Positions 6,334 to 14,078 of a stretch of DNA of 19,562 nucleotides are shown here, in pieces. Every line of letters begins with the position of its first letter. Position 1 is the stretch's first letter. The notes under the pieces were generated by a model. The model had not been told where the DNA came from, made no database searches, and was given only the letters and a program-made list of their open reading frames with translations. This stretch comes from an uncultured Oscillibacter sp. (GTDB lineage: Bacteria; Bacillota; Clostridia; Oscillospirales; Oscillospiraceae), in the NCBI GenBank assembly GCA_946183175.1, contig CAMHBH010000026.1:1-19562 (forward strand), in the 5' to 3' direction. Made by a program: the position numbers and the translations under genes.

Positions 6334-6950
6334 GGCCGCAACATCCGCATTCCCTGCCGCAACCACGGATTCCGCTTCCGTTCCAGCTCCAAAGAAGACG
6401 TTTCCATGTGCCCCGGACAGACCGTCAAATCGCCGTCGAGTAACCCCAGACGCCCCAGAGAATGTAGCATTTGCTCCATGTCGCCGCCCCACAGGTCGGT
6501 ACGCCCGCAGTCCCCGGCGAATAACGTGTCGCCGCTGAACAGCACGTCGCCGCAGAGCAGCGACACCGAACCTTTCGAGTGTCCTGGCGTGTGGAGTACC
6601 TTCACGGTCAGCCCGCCGACTTGCACGGTGTCGCCCTCGGCATAGTGCAGCGTGTCGGGGACTGTCGGGAATAGCATCTCCGGCGCGCCCGCGCCGGGGG
6701 TGTCCTCGCGGTTCAGGTACACCGCCATTCCCGGGTATTCGCGCCGCAGTCCGGCGACGCCCCCCGTGTGGTCGTAGTGCCCGTGGGTGAGCAGTACGAC
6801 ACGCGGCGTACAGCCGCTCCGGCGAACCGCCAGCGCAATCCGCGCGGCCTCGTCGCCCGGGTCGACGACGGCGCACACTTTATTTTCCTCGTCGCAGAGC
6901 AGGTAGCAATTCGTCCCAATTGGGCCTACTTGCAAGCACTGTACTTTCAT
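6330..6950 (-). CDS. Metallo-beta-lactamase-fold hydrolase (glyoxalase II/YcbL-like)
   Basis: A 206-residue metallo-hydrolase. The metal motif THGHYDHTGG gives H56, H58, D60 and H61; further ligands lie in LHTPGHSKGSVSLL and in FSGDTLFAGDCGRTD, and the final His in CPGHM. The compact size and the MKVQCLQVGPIGTNCYLL start match the YcbL/GloB-like thioesterase group rather than RNases or lactamases. Likely reaction: hydrolysis of a thioester such as an S-acylglutathione-like or other acyl thiol; the true substrate is unknown. The start at 6950 was chosen because the ATG overlaps the dtd stop (ATGA) and the family begins there. It also overlaps hemZ by 4 nt, so dtd-MBL-hemZ are translationally coupled. 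Confidence 0.9.
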   Translation of the reverse strand: MKVQCLQVGPIGTNCYLLCDEENKVCAVVDPGDEAARIALAVRRSGCTPRVVLLTHGHYDHTGGVAGLRREYPGMAVYLNREDTPGAGAPEMLFPTVPDTLHYAEGDTVQVGGLTVKVLHTPGHSKGSVSLLCGDVLFSGDTLFAGDCGRTDLWGGDMEQMLHSLGRLGLLDGDLTVCPGHMETSSLELERKRNPWLRQGMRMLRP

Positions 6951-7402
6951 TTCGGAATCGCCTCCCCGTCGGTGTCCAGCAGAATCGTCACCGGGCCGTC
7001 GTTCACCGACGAAACCTGCATATCCGCGCCGAACTCCCCGTGCTCCACGCGGAATCCGCGCTCCCGGCAACAGCTCATAAAGTATTCGTAAAGGGGCTGT
7101 GCGAGTTCGGGCTTTGCCGCCCGCGAGAATCCCGGACGCCGCGACGAGGTGTCGGCGTAGAGCGTGAATTGCGATACCGTCAGAATCGCGCCCCCGGCCT
7201 GTTCAAGATTCCGATTCATTTTCCCGCTTTCGTCCTCGAAAATCCGCAGATTGCAGATTTTATCCGCCAGTTTCCGCGCGGTTTCGTTTGTATCGCCCGG
7301 GCCGACCCCCAAGAGAATCAGGTACCCGGTACCGATTTCGCCGACGGTCTCCCCGGCAATCCGCACGGACGCGCTCGCGACCCGCGTCACCACTGCCCGC
7401 AT
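6947..7402 (-). CDS. dtd: D-aminoacyl-tRNA deacylase
   Basis: A 151-residue protein with full-length DTD architecture. The start MRAVVTRVASASVRI is typical. The two active-site motifs are present: SQFTLYAD (77-84) and NDGPVT (134-139, the N-x-GPVT motif with the cis Gly-Pro that gives chiral selectivity). The dimeric enzyme removes D-amino acids (and glycine mischarged on tRNA-Ala) from tRNAs by RNA-based catalysis. It lies 19 nt after rel, the usual rel-dtd order of Firmicutes, and overlaps the next gene by 4 nt. Confidence 0.96.
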   Translation of the reverse strand: MRAVVTRVASASVRIAGETVGEIGTGYLILLGVGPGDTNETARKLADKICNLRIFEDESGKMNRNLEQAGGAILTVSQFTLYADTSSRRPGFSRAAKPELAQPLYEYFMSCCRERGFRVEHGEFGADMQVSSVNDGPVTILLDTDGEAIPK

Positions 7403-7421
7403 AGTCCCGCTTCCTTTCGTA

Positions 7422-9701
7422 TCACTTCGCGGGGCGCTTCACGTCCAGCACCCCCGAAACCTGCATGACCTTCCGCATGACCTGTTCGACTTCCTCCTTG
7501 TTCCTGACGCGCAAATCCAGGCGGCAAATCGCGAACTCCTCGTCCGTGACTTCGATGTGAATCCCGCGCGCCGTGGCGAGCGTGTCGGCCAGCGCCGAAC
7601 CGATGTCGAGCGTCAGGTGCCGTCGGTTCCGGCATATGGCCTCGACCGCCGCCGGGTACGTCTCCTCAAGGTTCTTGCCCCACGAGACTTTCACCCAGCG
7701 TTCGGGGGCCTGCGACACCCGCTCCGGCGACGCGTTCGGACAGTCGGCGCGGTGTACGGATACGCCGTAGCCCTTCGTGATGAACCCCCGGATTTCGTCC
7801 CCGGGCACCGGGGCGCAACAGCGCGCGAACTTTACAAGACAGTTATTCAGCCCGCCGACAACAATTCCGTCCTCTGTTCGGGCCGGTTCGGACGGCGGCG
7901 TAGGCTCTCCGGGCTTCGTCTCCGCCTGTACTTCCGCGCGCTTCTGCTTCTGCGTGCGGCGGTACTCGTTCTCCACGCGCATGGCGGCCTTGTGCGCCGT
8001 GAACGCCCCGTAGCCAATCGCGGCGTAGAGTTCCTCCAAAGAGCGGTACGCCGTGTTTTTCAGAAGGATTTCCTGAAACTCGGGCGTTGTGGCGTCCTTT
8101 AGACGTAAATTGTAGCGCTTTAGTTCCTCCTCGAACGCCGCGCGCCCGTTGACAATGTTCTCGTCGCGCTTCTCGCGCCGGAACCACTGCCGGATTTTGC
8201 TTCGCGCCTGATTCGACTTCGCAATCTGCAACCAGTTCCGGCTCGGGCCCTTCGACGTGGGGGAAGTCCGGATTTCCACGCGGTCGCCGTTTTTGAGCGC
8301 GTAGTCGAGCGGGACTATCTTGTGATTCACCGTCGCGCTGACCATCTTGTTTCCCACGTCGGAGTGTATCGCGTAGGCGTAGTCAATGGGGGTGGCGCCC
8401 GCCGGGAGGCTGATGACCTCCCCCTTCGGCGTGAAAACGAATACCTTGTCGTCGAAAAGGTCTACTTTCAGGGAGTGGATATAGTCCTCGGGCTCGGCCC
8501 CGTCCTGGTTCTCTAATAAGCGCTGTACCCACTGGTAGTTCTGGTCGTAGTGCTCGTCGGGGCCCAACTTGACGCCGTTCTGGTCTTGTTTATACTTCCA
8601 GTGCGCCGCGACGCCAAATTCGGCGACCTGGTGCATTTCCTTGGTTCTGATTTGCACCTCGAACGGGTACTTGTGCGGCCCCATGACAATCGTATGGAGC
8701 GACTGGTAGCCGTTGGGTTTCGGGTTGCCGATATAGTCCTTGAAATGGCCCAGAATCGGGGTATAGAAGTCGTGGATTAGCCCCAGAACGTGGTAGCAGT
8801 CGCCGACGGTGTTCACGACCACGCGGTAGGCGAACAGGTCGAAAATGTCGCCCATTGAGCGGTTCTGCATAATGGTCTTGCGGTAGATGGAATAGGGGTG
8901 CTTCATGCGCGCGAATACCTCGTTGTCGATGTGCTCGGACGTGAGGTAGTCGTGAATCTGCTCGACAATCTGCCGCATTTGCTCCTCGTACCAGTCGCGC
9001 TGGCGCTCCGTCTTGTCCATGATTTCCGCGTAGGCGATGGGGTCCAGGTACTTCAAAGACAAGTCCTCCAACTCCGACTTAATGCGCCGGATTCCGAGGC
9101 GGTAGGAAATCGGCACGTAGATTTCCATAGTCTCCAGGGACTTTTGCCGCTGTTTTACGGGAGGCTGGAAATCCATTGTCCGCATATTGTGCAGGCGGTC
9201 GCAAATCTTGATGATGATTACCCGCATATCCTGATTCATGGCCATCAGCATTTTGCGGAAGTTCTCCATTTGCTCGTCTTCCACGGTGTCGTACTGTATC
9301 CGCGTCAGCTTGCTGACGCCCTCTACAATATCGGCGACCGTCGGACTGAACAGCCGCGCGACATCCTCGTGTGTGGCGGGGGTGTCCTCTATGACATCGT
9401 GCAGGAGCGCCGCCGCCAGCGACTCGGAATCGAGTTTGAGTTCGGCGATAATCTGCGCCACCGCGATGGGGTGTATGATATACGGCTCGCCGCTCTTGCG
9501 CAACTGCCCCCGGTGTTCCTTCTCCGCGAACTCGTAGGCCCCGCGAATCAGGGCGAAGTCCGCCTGCGGATTGTAGTCCCGTACCGTCCTTTCCAGCCGC
9601 TCGTACTGCTCCGCCACCGACAGCGCGGAGGGTACGGACGGCACGTCATCCGGCGTGGTGCGCGCCTCGTGTTCCCTAGTGTTGACAGTCCCGTCCGTCA
9701 T
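7422..9701 (-). CDS. rel: Bifunctional (p)ppGpp synthetase/hydrolase Rel
   Basis: A 759-residue long RelA/SpoT homologue. Domains in order: HD hydrolase (about 50-200; YIIHPIAVAQ with H77, and HDVIEDT with H101/D102, so the hydrolase site is intact), synthetase (about 245-370; FKDYIGNPKPNGYQSLHT, QIRTKEMHQVAEFGVAAHW), TGS (about 410-475; VFVFTPKGEVISLPAGATPI), helical region, the conserved-cysteine zinc-finger region (CLVKFARCCAPVPGDEI ... HRADCPN), and a C-terminal ACT domain. It makes and destroys (p)ppGpp in the stringent response, sensing uncharged tRNA on the ribosome. The ATG at 9701 follows GAGGGGATTTCC and comes 10 nt after recJ. Unlike B. subtilis, there is no apt gene between recJ and rel. 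Confidence 0.96.
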   Translation of the reverse strand: MTDGTVNTREHEARTTPDDVPSVPSALSVAEQYERLERTVRDYNPQADFALIRGAYEFAEKEHRGQLRKSGEPYIIHPIAVAQIIAELKLDSESLAAALLHDVIEDTPATHEDVARLFSPTVADIVEGVSKLTRIQYDTVEDEQMENFRKMLMAMNQDMRVIIIKICDRLHNMRTMDFQPPVKQRQKSLETMEIYVPISYRLGIRRIKSELEDLSLKYLDPIAYAEIMDKTERQRDWYEEQMRQIVEQIHDYLTSEHIDNEVFARMKHPYSIYRKTIMQNRSMGDIFDLFAYRVVVNTVGDCYHVLGLIHDFYTPILGHFKDYIGNPKPNGYQSLHTIVMGPHKYPFEVQIRTKEMHQVAEFGVAAHWKYKQDQNGVKLGPDEHYDQNYQWVQRLLENQDGAEPEDYIHSLKVDLFDDKVFVFTPKGEVISLPAGATPIDYAYAIHSDVGNKMVSATVNHKIVPLDYALKNGDRVEIRTSPTSKGPSRNWLQIAKSNQARSKIRQWFRREKRDENIVNGRAAFEEELKRYNLRLKDATTPEFQEILLKNTAYRSLEELYAAIGYGAFTAHKAAMRVENEYRRTQKQKRAEVQAETKPGEPTPPSEPARTEDGIVVGGLNNCLVKFARCCAPVPGDEIRGFITKGYGVSVHRADCPNASPERVSQAPERWVKVSWGKNLEETYPAAVEAICRNRRHLTLDIGSALADTLATARGIHIEVTDEEFAICRLDLRVRNKEEVEQVMRKVMQVSGVLDVKRPAK

Positions 9702-9711
9702 GGAAATCCCC

Positions 9712-11793
9712 TCACTCTCTGTCGGTTTTCAACCGGATTAAATAGGGACAGTCGTCCAAAACGACTTTCCCGCGAATCGGCGGCCTGACTATCGTCATGC
9801 GGTCGCCGTATTCGATGACTTGTATCAGCCCGCGCTCCTCGAAGACTTCCAGCGCAAGCGCCGCGCGCAGGAATCCCTCACAGCCGCCGATTTCCCCCGC
9901 CAGCTTGCGCAGACACGGCAGGGTTTCCGTCTCGATTTTCGCGTCGCTGCGGCGGAAAACGCGTTCCAGCGCGCGCCAGCAGTCGGCGAATTGTTCGCGC
10001 GACGCGTTCAGGCGTAGTACCTCTTGCGGCGACAGCTTGTCGCCGTCCGTCAGGCGGTTGAGCAAATCCAGCGATTCCTGCTCCCCACGGCTTGCCCGTA
10101 GCGACGGGCGAATGTCAATCAACTGTAGTTGCAAAGAAGTCGTGCCCCGGAAGGTATTCGGTTGCAAATAAAACGCGGCGTCTACGCGCATGTCCTCCCG
10201 TATCCCGCACTCCTCCTCCGTGACCGAAAAGAAAATCCCGTCGAAGCGCGCCGCGCCTTTGGCAAGGCGGAACTTCATGTGCCGCCCCTGTCCGACGCTC
10301 TGCACGCTCTCCGCCGCCACGCCCATGAGCGCGAATACCGGGCGCGGGTTTCCGGTGCCGTAGGGCTCCAGCCGGTCTAATTCCTTGACTTGTTCCAGCG
10401 TGGCCTCCCCGGGCGCGGTGATGACCGCGTCTATGTGCAAAGTCGCCTCGCAGGGCTCCGCGCCGAAACTCCGTTTCACGCACGCGTTGACGCGTTCCCG
10501 GAAGGCCTGTAGGCGCTCCTCGCGAATCGTGAACCCCGCCGCCAGCGCGTGTCCCCCGAACCCTTCCAGCAGGTCCGAGCACTCTTCCAGCGCGTTGAAC
10601 AGGTTGAACCCGCCGCAAGTCCGACAGGAACCCTTGCCCACGCCGTCGCGGAACTGTACCAGGAAGCTCGGGCAGCCGTACTTCTCCGTAAGCCGGGAGG
10701 CCACGATTCCGACAACCCCCTGGTGCCATTGCGAACTTGACAAAACTAATGCGTGACGCTGGTCTTGCGGGAGTTCCTCAATCTGCTTTTCGGCGTCGGC
10801 GAAAATCGTCTGCTCTACGGTCTGCCGCTCCCGGTTGAGCGTACAGAGAGACTTCGCCAATTCCTCGGCGCGGGCCGGGTCGCGGCATTCGAGCAAGTCC
10901 ACGGCGAGATTGACCTGTCCCATGCGCCCGGCGGCGTTGATTCGCGGGGCCAGGATGAACCCGATTTGCGTCGACGAGACCGGCTTCCCCCACAGGCCGA
11001 CTTCCCGGCACAGCGCGTGGACGCCCGGGAAGTCCGTCCGGGGCAGGGCCTCCAGACCGCGGGAAACGATTGTCCGGTTCTCGCCCTCCATGCGCATGAC
11101 ATCCGCGATGGTACCGATAGCCGCCAGCGTACAGTAACGCGCGAAAAGTTCGTCGGCGTGTGCGTCGCCGCCCAGCGCCATGACGAGTTTGAGCGCGACG
11201 CCCACCCCCGCAAGGTACTTGAACGGGTAGGGGCAGTCGGGGCGGTGCGGGTCGACGACGGCGGCGGCGGCGGGTAAAGTTTCCTTGCACTCGTGGTGGT
11301 CGGTAATCACGACATCCAGCCCGATGGAGTTGGCGTAGGCTACTTCCTCGTTTCCGGTGATTCCGCAGTCGACGGAAATCATCAGGGACGCGCCCTGTTC
11401 GCGCAGGCGTCCGATAGCCCCGGAGGAGAGGCCGTAGCCGTCCTCAATACGGCGCGGGATGTGCCGCAGACAGTGTACGCCCCGGCTTTTCAGGTAGTCC
11501 GTCAGAAGCACGGTGGAGGTAATCCCGTCCACGTCGTAGTCTCCGAACACGGCGATAGTCTCCCCGCCCTCGATGGCTCGCCGAACGCGCGCTACCGCCC
11601 TGTCCATGTCCTTCATGAGCATCGGCGAGACCGACAGGCTTTCGCCCTGTGCGAGTAGCGCTTCCGCGTCCGCCGCCGAACACACGCCCCGCGCGGAGAG
11701 TACCGACGCCAGAAGTGACGGGTATCCGGCCTTCCGCAGTGCCGCGAACGCCGCCGGATTCGGCGCGGCGGTGTCCCATTTCCTGAACTTCAC
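9712..11793 (-). CDS. recJ: Single-stranded-DNA-specific exonuclease RecJ
   Basis: A 693-residue DHH-family nuclease. The catalytic motifs are FGDYDVDGITST (D85, D87, D89), SVDCGITG (D142) and TDHHE (D165-H166-H167). The DHHA1 domain follows (RINAAGRMGQVNLAVDLL; GFGGHALAAGF), then an OB-like domain and a C-terminal extension. RecJ degrades ssDNA 5' to 3' in recombination, mismatch and base-excision repair. It starts with GTG (11793): the overlapping ATG one base upstream reads straight into TGA, and GGAGGAGGGG precedes the GTG at a good distance. It is the first gene of the recJ-rel-dtd-MBL-hemZ-zinc ribbon unit and has its own SigA-type promoter. Confidence 0.96.
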   Translation of the reverse strand: MKFRKWDTAAPNPAAFAALRKAGYPSLLASVLSARGVCSAADAEALLAQGESLSVSPMLMKDMDRAVARVRRAIEGGETIAVFGDYDVDGITSTVLLTDYLKSRGVHCLRHIPRRIEDGYGLSSGAIGRLREQGASLMISVDCGITGNEEVAYANSIGLDVVITDHHECKETLPAAAAVVDPHRPDCPYPFKYLAGVGVALKLVMALGGDAHADELFARYCTLAAIGTIADVMRMEGENRTIVSRGLEALPRTDFPGVHALCREVGLWGKPVSSTQIGFILAPRINAAGRMGQVNLAVDLLECRDPARAEELAKSLCTLNRERQTVEQTIFADAEKQIEELPQDQRHALVLSSSQWHQGVVGIVASRLTEKYGCPSFLVQFRDGVGKGSCRTCGGFNLFNALEECSDLLEGFGGHALAAGFTIREERLQAFRERVNACVKRSFGAEPCEATLHIDAVITAPGEATLEQVKELDRLEPYGTGNPRPVFALMGVAAESVQSVGQGRHMKFRLAKGAARFDGIFFSVTEEECGIREDMRVDAAFYLQPNTFRGTTSLQLQLIDIRPSLRASRGEQESLDLLNRLTDGDKLSPQEVLRLNASREQFADCWRALERVFRRSDAKIETETLPCLRKLAGEIGGCEGFLRAALALEVFEERGLIQVIEYGDRMTIVRPPIRGKVVLDDCPYLIRLKTDRE

Positions 11794-11830
11794 ATCGTCC
11801 CCTCCTCCGCTTTCGTAACGATAATATTTT

Positions 11831-11859
11831 ATTATATCACAAAAACGCCGGGAGGTAAA
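11831..11859 (-). promoter_or_regulatory. SigA-type promoter of the recJ operon
   Basis: On the minus strand the -35 is TTTACC (11854-11859), the spacer is exactly 17 nt and the -10 is a perfect TATAAT (11831-11836). The start would fall near 11824, giving a leader of about 30 nt before the recJ GTG. Confidence 0.75.
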
Positions 11860-11879
11860 GAATCAATCTGACAAGTTCT

Positions 11880-11916
11880 TTGCCGAAAAAAGCGCCGGGG
11901 AAAATTTTTTCGGCAA
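11880..11916. repeat. Perfect 12-bp inverted repeat upstream of the recJ promoter
   Basis: TTGCCGAAAAAA (11880-11891) and its exact complement TTTTTTCGGCAA (11905-11916) flank a 13-nt loop. It lies between the tsaD terminator and the recJ -35. As RNA it is a hairpin whose inner stem is A/U only, unlike a classical terminator, though its T-run could add to termination. A DNA operator is also possible. Confidence 0.65.
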
Positions 11917-11923
11917 TTTGACG

Positions 11924-11966
11924 AAAAAGGCTCCGTTTCCCGCCGCGGCTTTGACGGGGAACGGAG
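11924..11966 (-). terminator. Intrinsic terminator after tsaD
   Basis: It begins 7 nt after the tsaD stop. On the minus strand the arms are CTCCGTTCCC (11957-11966) and GGGAAACGGAG (11931-11941, one bulged A), and the hairpin is followed by CCTTTTT. A standard Rho-independent terminator that closes the polA-rimI-GNAT-tsaD unit. Confidence 0.9.
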
Positions 11967-11972
11967 AAATTT

Positions 11973-13001
11973 TCAGGGCGTTTCGGGTGCCCAGTCGCGC
12001 GTAATTTCACGGGTCGCGCAGGCGTTGAGGCGCATATCCGCCGTATGTCCGGCGCGGTACTCGTAGTAGGCCTGCGCGCCAATCATAGCGCCGTTGTCGC
12101 CGCACAGCCTCAGCGGCGGCAGGTACAGCCGGATTCCCGCGCGGTCACATGCTTCCTGTAAGTCGCGGCGGATGAACGAGTTCGCCGCCACGCCCCCCGC
12201 CGCGCACAGTACGCGCCGCCCCGAACGCCTCGCGGCCTCCATTGCGCGCGGCACGAGCGTCTCACTGACGGCGGCGACAAAGTCGCGGGCCAGCGCGGCG
12301 CGGTCTAACGGCTCCCCGGTCTGTTCGGCGTGGTGGGCCAGATTCACAACTGCGGTTTTCAGCCCCGAGAAACTCATGTCCAGCGGCGCGCCGTCGACGT
12401 GCGCTGCCGGGAGCTTGTACACGCCCCCCGCCGACTGCTTCGCGAGTTCTTCGACGGGCTTCCCGCCGGGGTAGGGCAGTCCGAGTACGCGCGCGGCCTT
12501 GTCGAAACACTCCCCGGCGGCGTCGTCGCGCGTGGAACCGAGGATTTTCATATGGGTATAGTCCTCCACGTCGATTATCAGCGTATTCCCGCCGGAGACC
12601 GCCAGCGACAGGAACGGCGGTTCGAGTTCGGGGAACGCGAGGTAGTTCGCGGCGATATGCCCCCGGATATGGTGTACGGGAACCAGCGGGACGCCCAGCG
12701 CCAAGGCCATAGACTTCGCGAAACTGACGCCCACGAGTAGCGCGCCAATCAGGCCCGGGGCGTAGGTGACGGCTACGGCGTCGATGTCGGCGCGGGTACA
12801 GTGCGCGTCGGCGAGGGCCTGTTCGGTCAGGGGCGCGATGGCCTCCGTATGCGCGCGGGACGCGATTTCGGGCACGACCCCGCCGTAAAGGGCGTGTACG
12901 GGGACTTGCGAGGCTACCGCGTCGGAGAGTACGCGCCGCCCGTCCTCCGTGACCGCCACGGCGGTCTCGTCGCACGATGTCTCAAAGGACAGTATTTTCA
13001 T
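11973..13001 (-). CDS. tsaD: tRNA N6-adenosine threonylcarbamoyltransferase TsaD
   Basis: A 342-residue ASKHA-fold protein of normal length. It starts MKILSFETSCDETAVAV; the metal site is HHIRGHIAANY (H111, H115) plus the late Asp in LRLCGDNGAMIGAQAY; the nucleotide-binding motifs include SGGNTLI and CAAGGVAANSFIRRDL. TsaD transfers the threonylcarbamoyl group from TC-AMP to A37 of ANN-decoding tRNAs (t6A), working with TsaB and TsaE. The more usual HxEGH is HIRGH here, which I believe is an ordinary variant in Clostridia. It comes 12 nt after the GNAT gene and is followed by a terminator. tsaB and tsaE are not in the window. Confidence 0.96.
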   Translation of the reverse strand: MKILSFETSCDETAVAVTEDGRRVLSDAVASQVPVHALYGGVVPEIASRAHTEAIAPLTEQALADAHCTRADIDAVAVTYAPGLIGALLVGVSFAKSMALALGVPLVPVHHIRGHIAANYLAFPELEPPFLSLAVSGGNTLIIDVEDYTHMKILGSTRDDAAGECFDKAARVLGLPYPGGKPVEELAKQSAGGVYKLPAAHVDGAPLDMSFSGLKTAVVNLAHHAEQTGEPLDRAALARDFVAAVSETLVPRAMEAARRSGRRVLCAAGGVAANSFIRRDLQEACDRAGIRLYLPPLRLCGDNGAMIGAQAYYEYRAGHTADMRLNACATREITRDWAPETP

Positions 13002-13013
13002 GTCGTCTGCTCC

Positions 13014-13616
13014 TCACGCTTCCCAAGGTACCGGGGACGGCGCGCCCGTCGTTTCGCGCGGGATTTGGATGTAGCGCGCGTACTTGTCGGGCGTGAACGC
13101 GCTCCGGTAGACTTCGGCGTATTCGCGCTGAATGTCGCTATCCGGGCGCGGGCCGTCCGCCCAGTAGATGATTTGATAGTGTACGCCGAAAATGTCGGCC
13201 TCGACGCCCGCCCAGCGCGCGCCGTTACGCCGGTAGAAGTCCAGCCGCCGCGCCGCGATTTCCGGGTCGGGCGCGTGCTCCACGGCCTCCACTTCCCCGA
13301 CTATCACGCTGTCCGGGTACTGTTCCAGCAACGCGCGCAACATGTACGCGCCAAGTCCGGCGTTGCGCCGCGCGCGCGTTACGCAGAGGTAGTCCAACAG
13401 CGCCCAGCCCGGACGCCCCGACCACAGGAAGCACTCCCCCGCGATTTCCGCGCCGTCGTACAGGCACAGCGGCACGTACTTTCCGCGCCGCGTCATGTCC
13501 ACGATGTTCCGGAGCGGCTTCAACTCCTGCGGCGGGAATGCCTCCGCCAAGTCGCGCCCGTAGGCGAGGCGTAGTTCTGACGCCGTGGGCGTCTTCAGTT
13601 CCATACGGTCACTCAT
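13014..13616 (-). CDS. GNAT-family N-acetyltransferase
   Basis: A 200-residue protein with a GNAT fold. The acetyl-CoA pyrophosphate loop is RNAGLGAYMLRALLEQYP (R-x-x-G-x-G form), preceded by the strand LLDYLCVTRARR and a core strand IAGECFLW. C-terminal YRRNGARWAGVEADIFGVHY is the usual last alpha/beta unit. The substrate cannot be told. The ATG at 13616 overlaps the rimI stop by 8 nt and follows GAGGA; an in-frame ATG at 13604 is an alternative. Placement between rimI and tsaD makes it part of the polA-rimI-tsaD unit, but it is not one of the known t6A genes. Confidence 0.88.
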   Translation of the reverse strand: MSDRMELKTPTASELRLAYGRDLAEAFPPQELKPLRNIVDMTRRGKYVPLCLYDGAEIAGECFLWSGRPGWALLDYLCVTRARRNAGLGAYMLRALLEQYPDSVIVGEVEAVEHAPDPEIAARRLDFYRRNGARWAGVEADIFGVHYQIIYWADGPRPDSDIQREYAEVYRSAFTPDKYARYIQIPRETTGAPSPVPWEA

Positions 13617-14073
13617 CGTCGAAAGTCCTCGTCATAATCAGCGCGTCCTCTACGGGGTGCTCGTAGTAGTTCTTACGCCGCCCGACCGCCCGAAAGCCCC
13701 GGCTTCCGTACAGCGCGATTGCCGCGTAGTTCGACGCCCGTACTTCGAGCGTCAGAAACGCCAGTTGATTCCCCCGCGCGAAATCAAGAAATACCTGTAA
13801 CAGTTGCGCCGCGACGCCCTGCCGCCTGCAATCGGGCCGCACCGCGATGTTGTCGATAGAGCCCTCGTCGAGTACGACAGTCAGCCCAGCGTATCCGGCG
13901 ACGCGTCCGGCGTCGTCCAGCGCGACTAAATACGCCGACAAATCGTTTTTGAGCGCCTCCGAGAGCAGATTCCGCGACCACGGGTCGGAAAAGCACACCC
14001 GTTCCAGCGCCGCGACTTCGTCCAGATGTTCCGCCGTCATGGGCGCGATTCGCACCCGCATTCGTTCCGACAT
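13609..14073 (-). CDS. rimI: Ribosomal protein S18-alanine N-acetyltransferase RimI
   Basis: A 154-residue GNAT protein of the usual RimI length. It begins MSERMRVRIAPMTAEHLDEV, with ERVCFSDPWSRNLL (the FsdPWS motif of RimI), then DNIAVRPDCRRQGVAAQLL (acetyl-CoA loop RRQGVA) and LEVRASNYAAIALYGSRGF, where the ASN-x-AAI-x-LY-x-x-GF segment is RimI-like. It acetylates the N-terminus of ribosomal protein S18 and possibly other proteins. The frame is open upstream into polA, but AGGAGG lies 10 nt before this ATG and the homology starts here. It sits 5 nt after polA; the rimI/tsaD neighbourhood is widespread in bacteria. Confidence 0.9.
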   Translation of the reverse strand: MSERMRVRIAPMTAEHLDEVAALERVCFSDPWSRNLLSEALKNDLSAYLVALDDAGRVAGYAGLTVVLDEGSIDNIAVRPDCRRQGVAAQLLQVFLDFARGNQLAFLTLEVRASNYAAIALYGSRGFRAVGRRKNYYEHPVEDALIMTRTFDDE

Positions 14074-14078
14074 GGGTC

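Noticed and set aside
6334..6876. N-terminal extension of the HemZ frame to 664 residues
   Set aside because: The added part is an Arg/Gly-rich out-of-frame reading of the MBL gene; HemZ homology and the ATGA overlap place the start at 6333.
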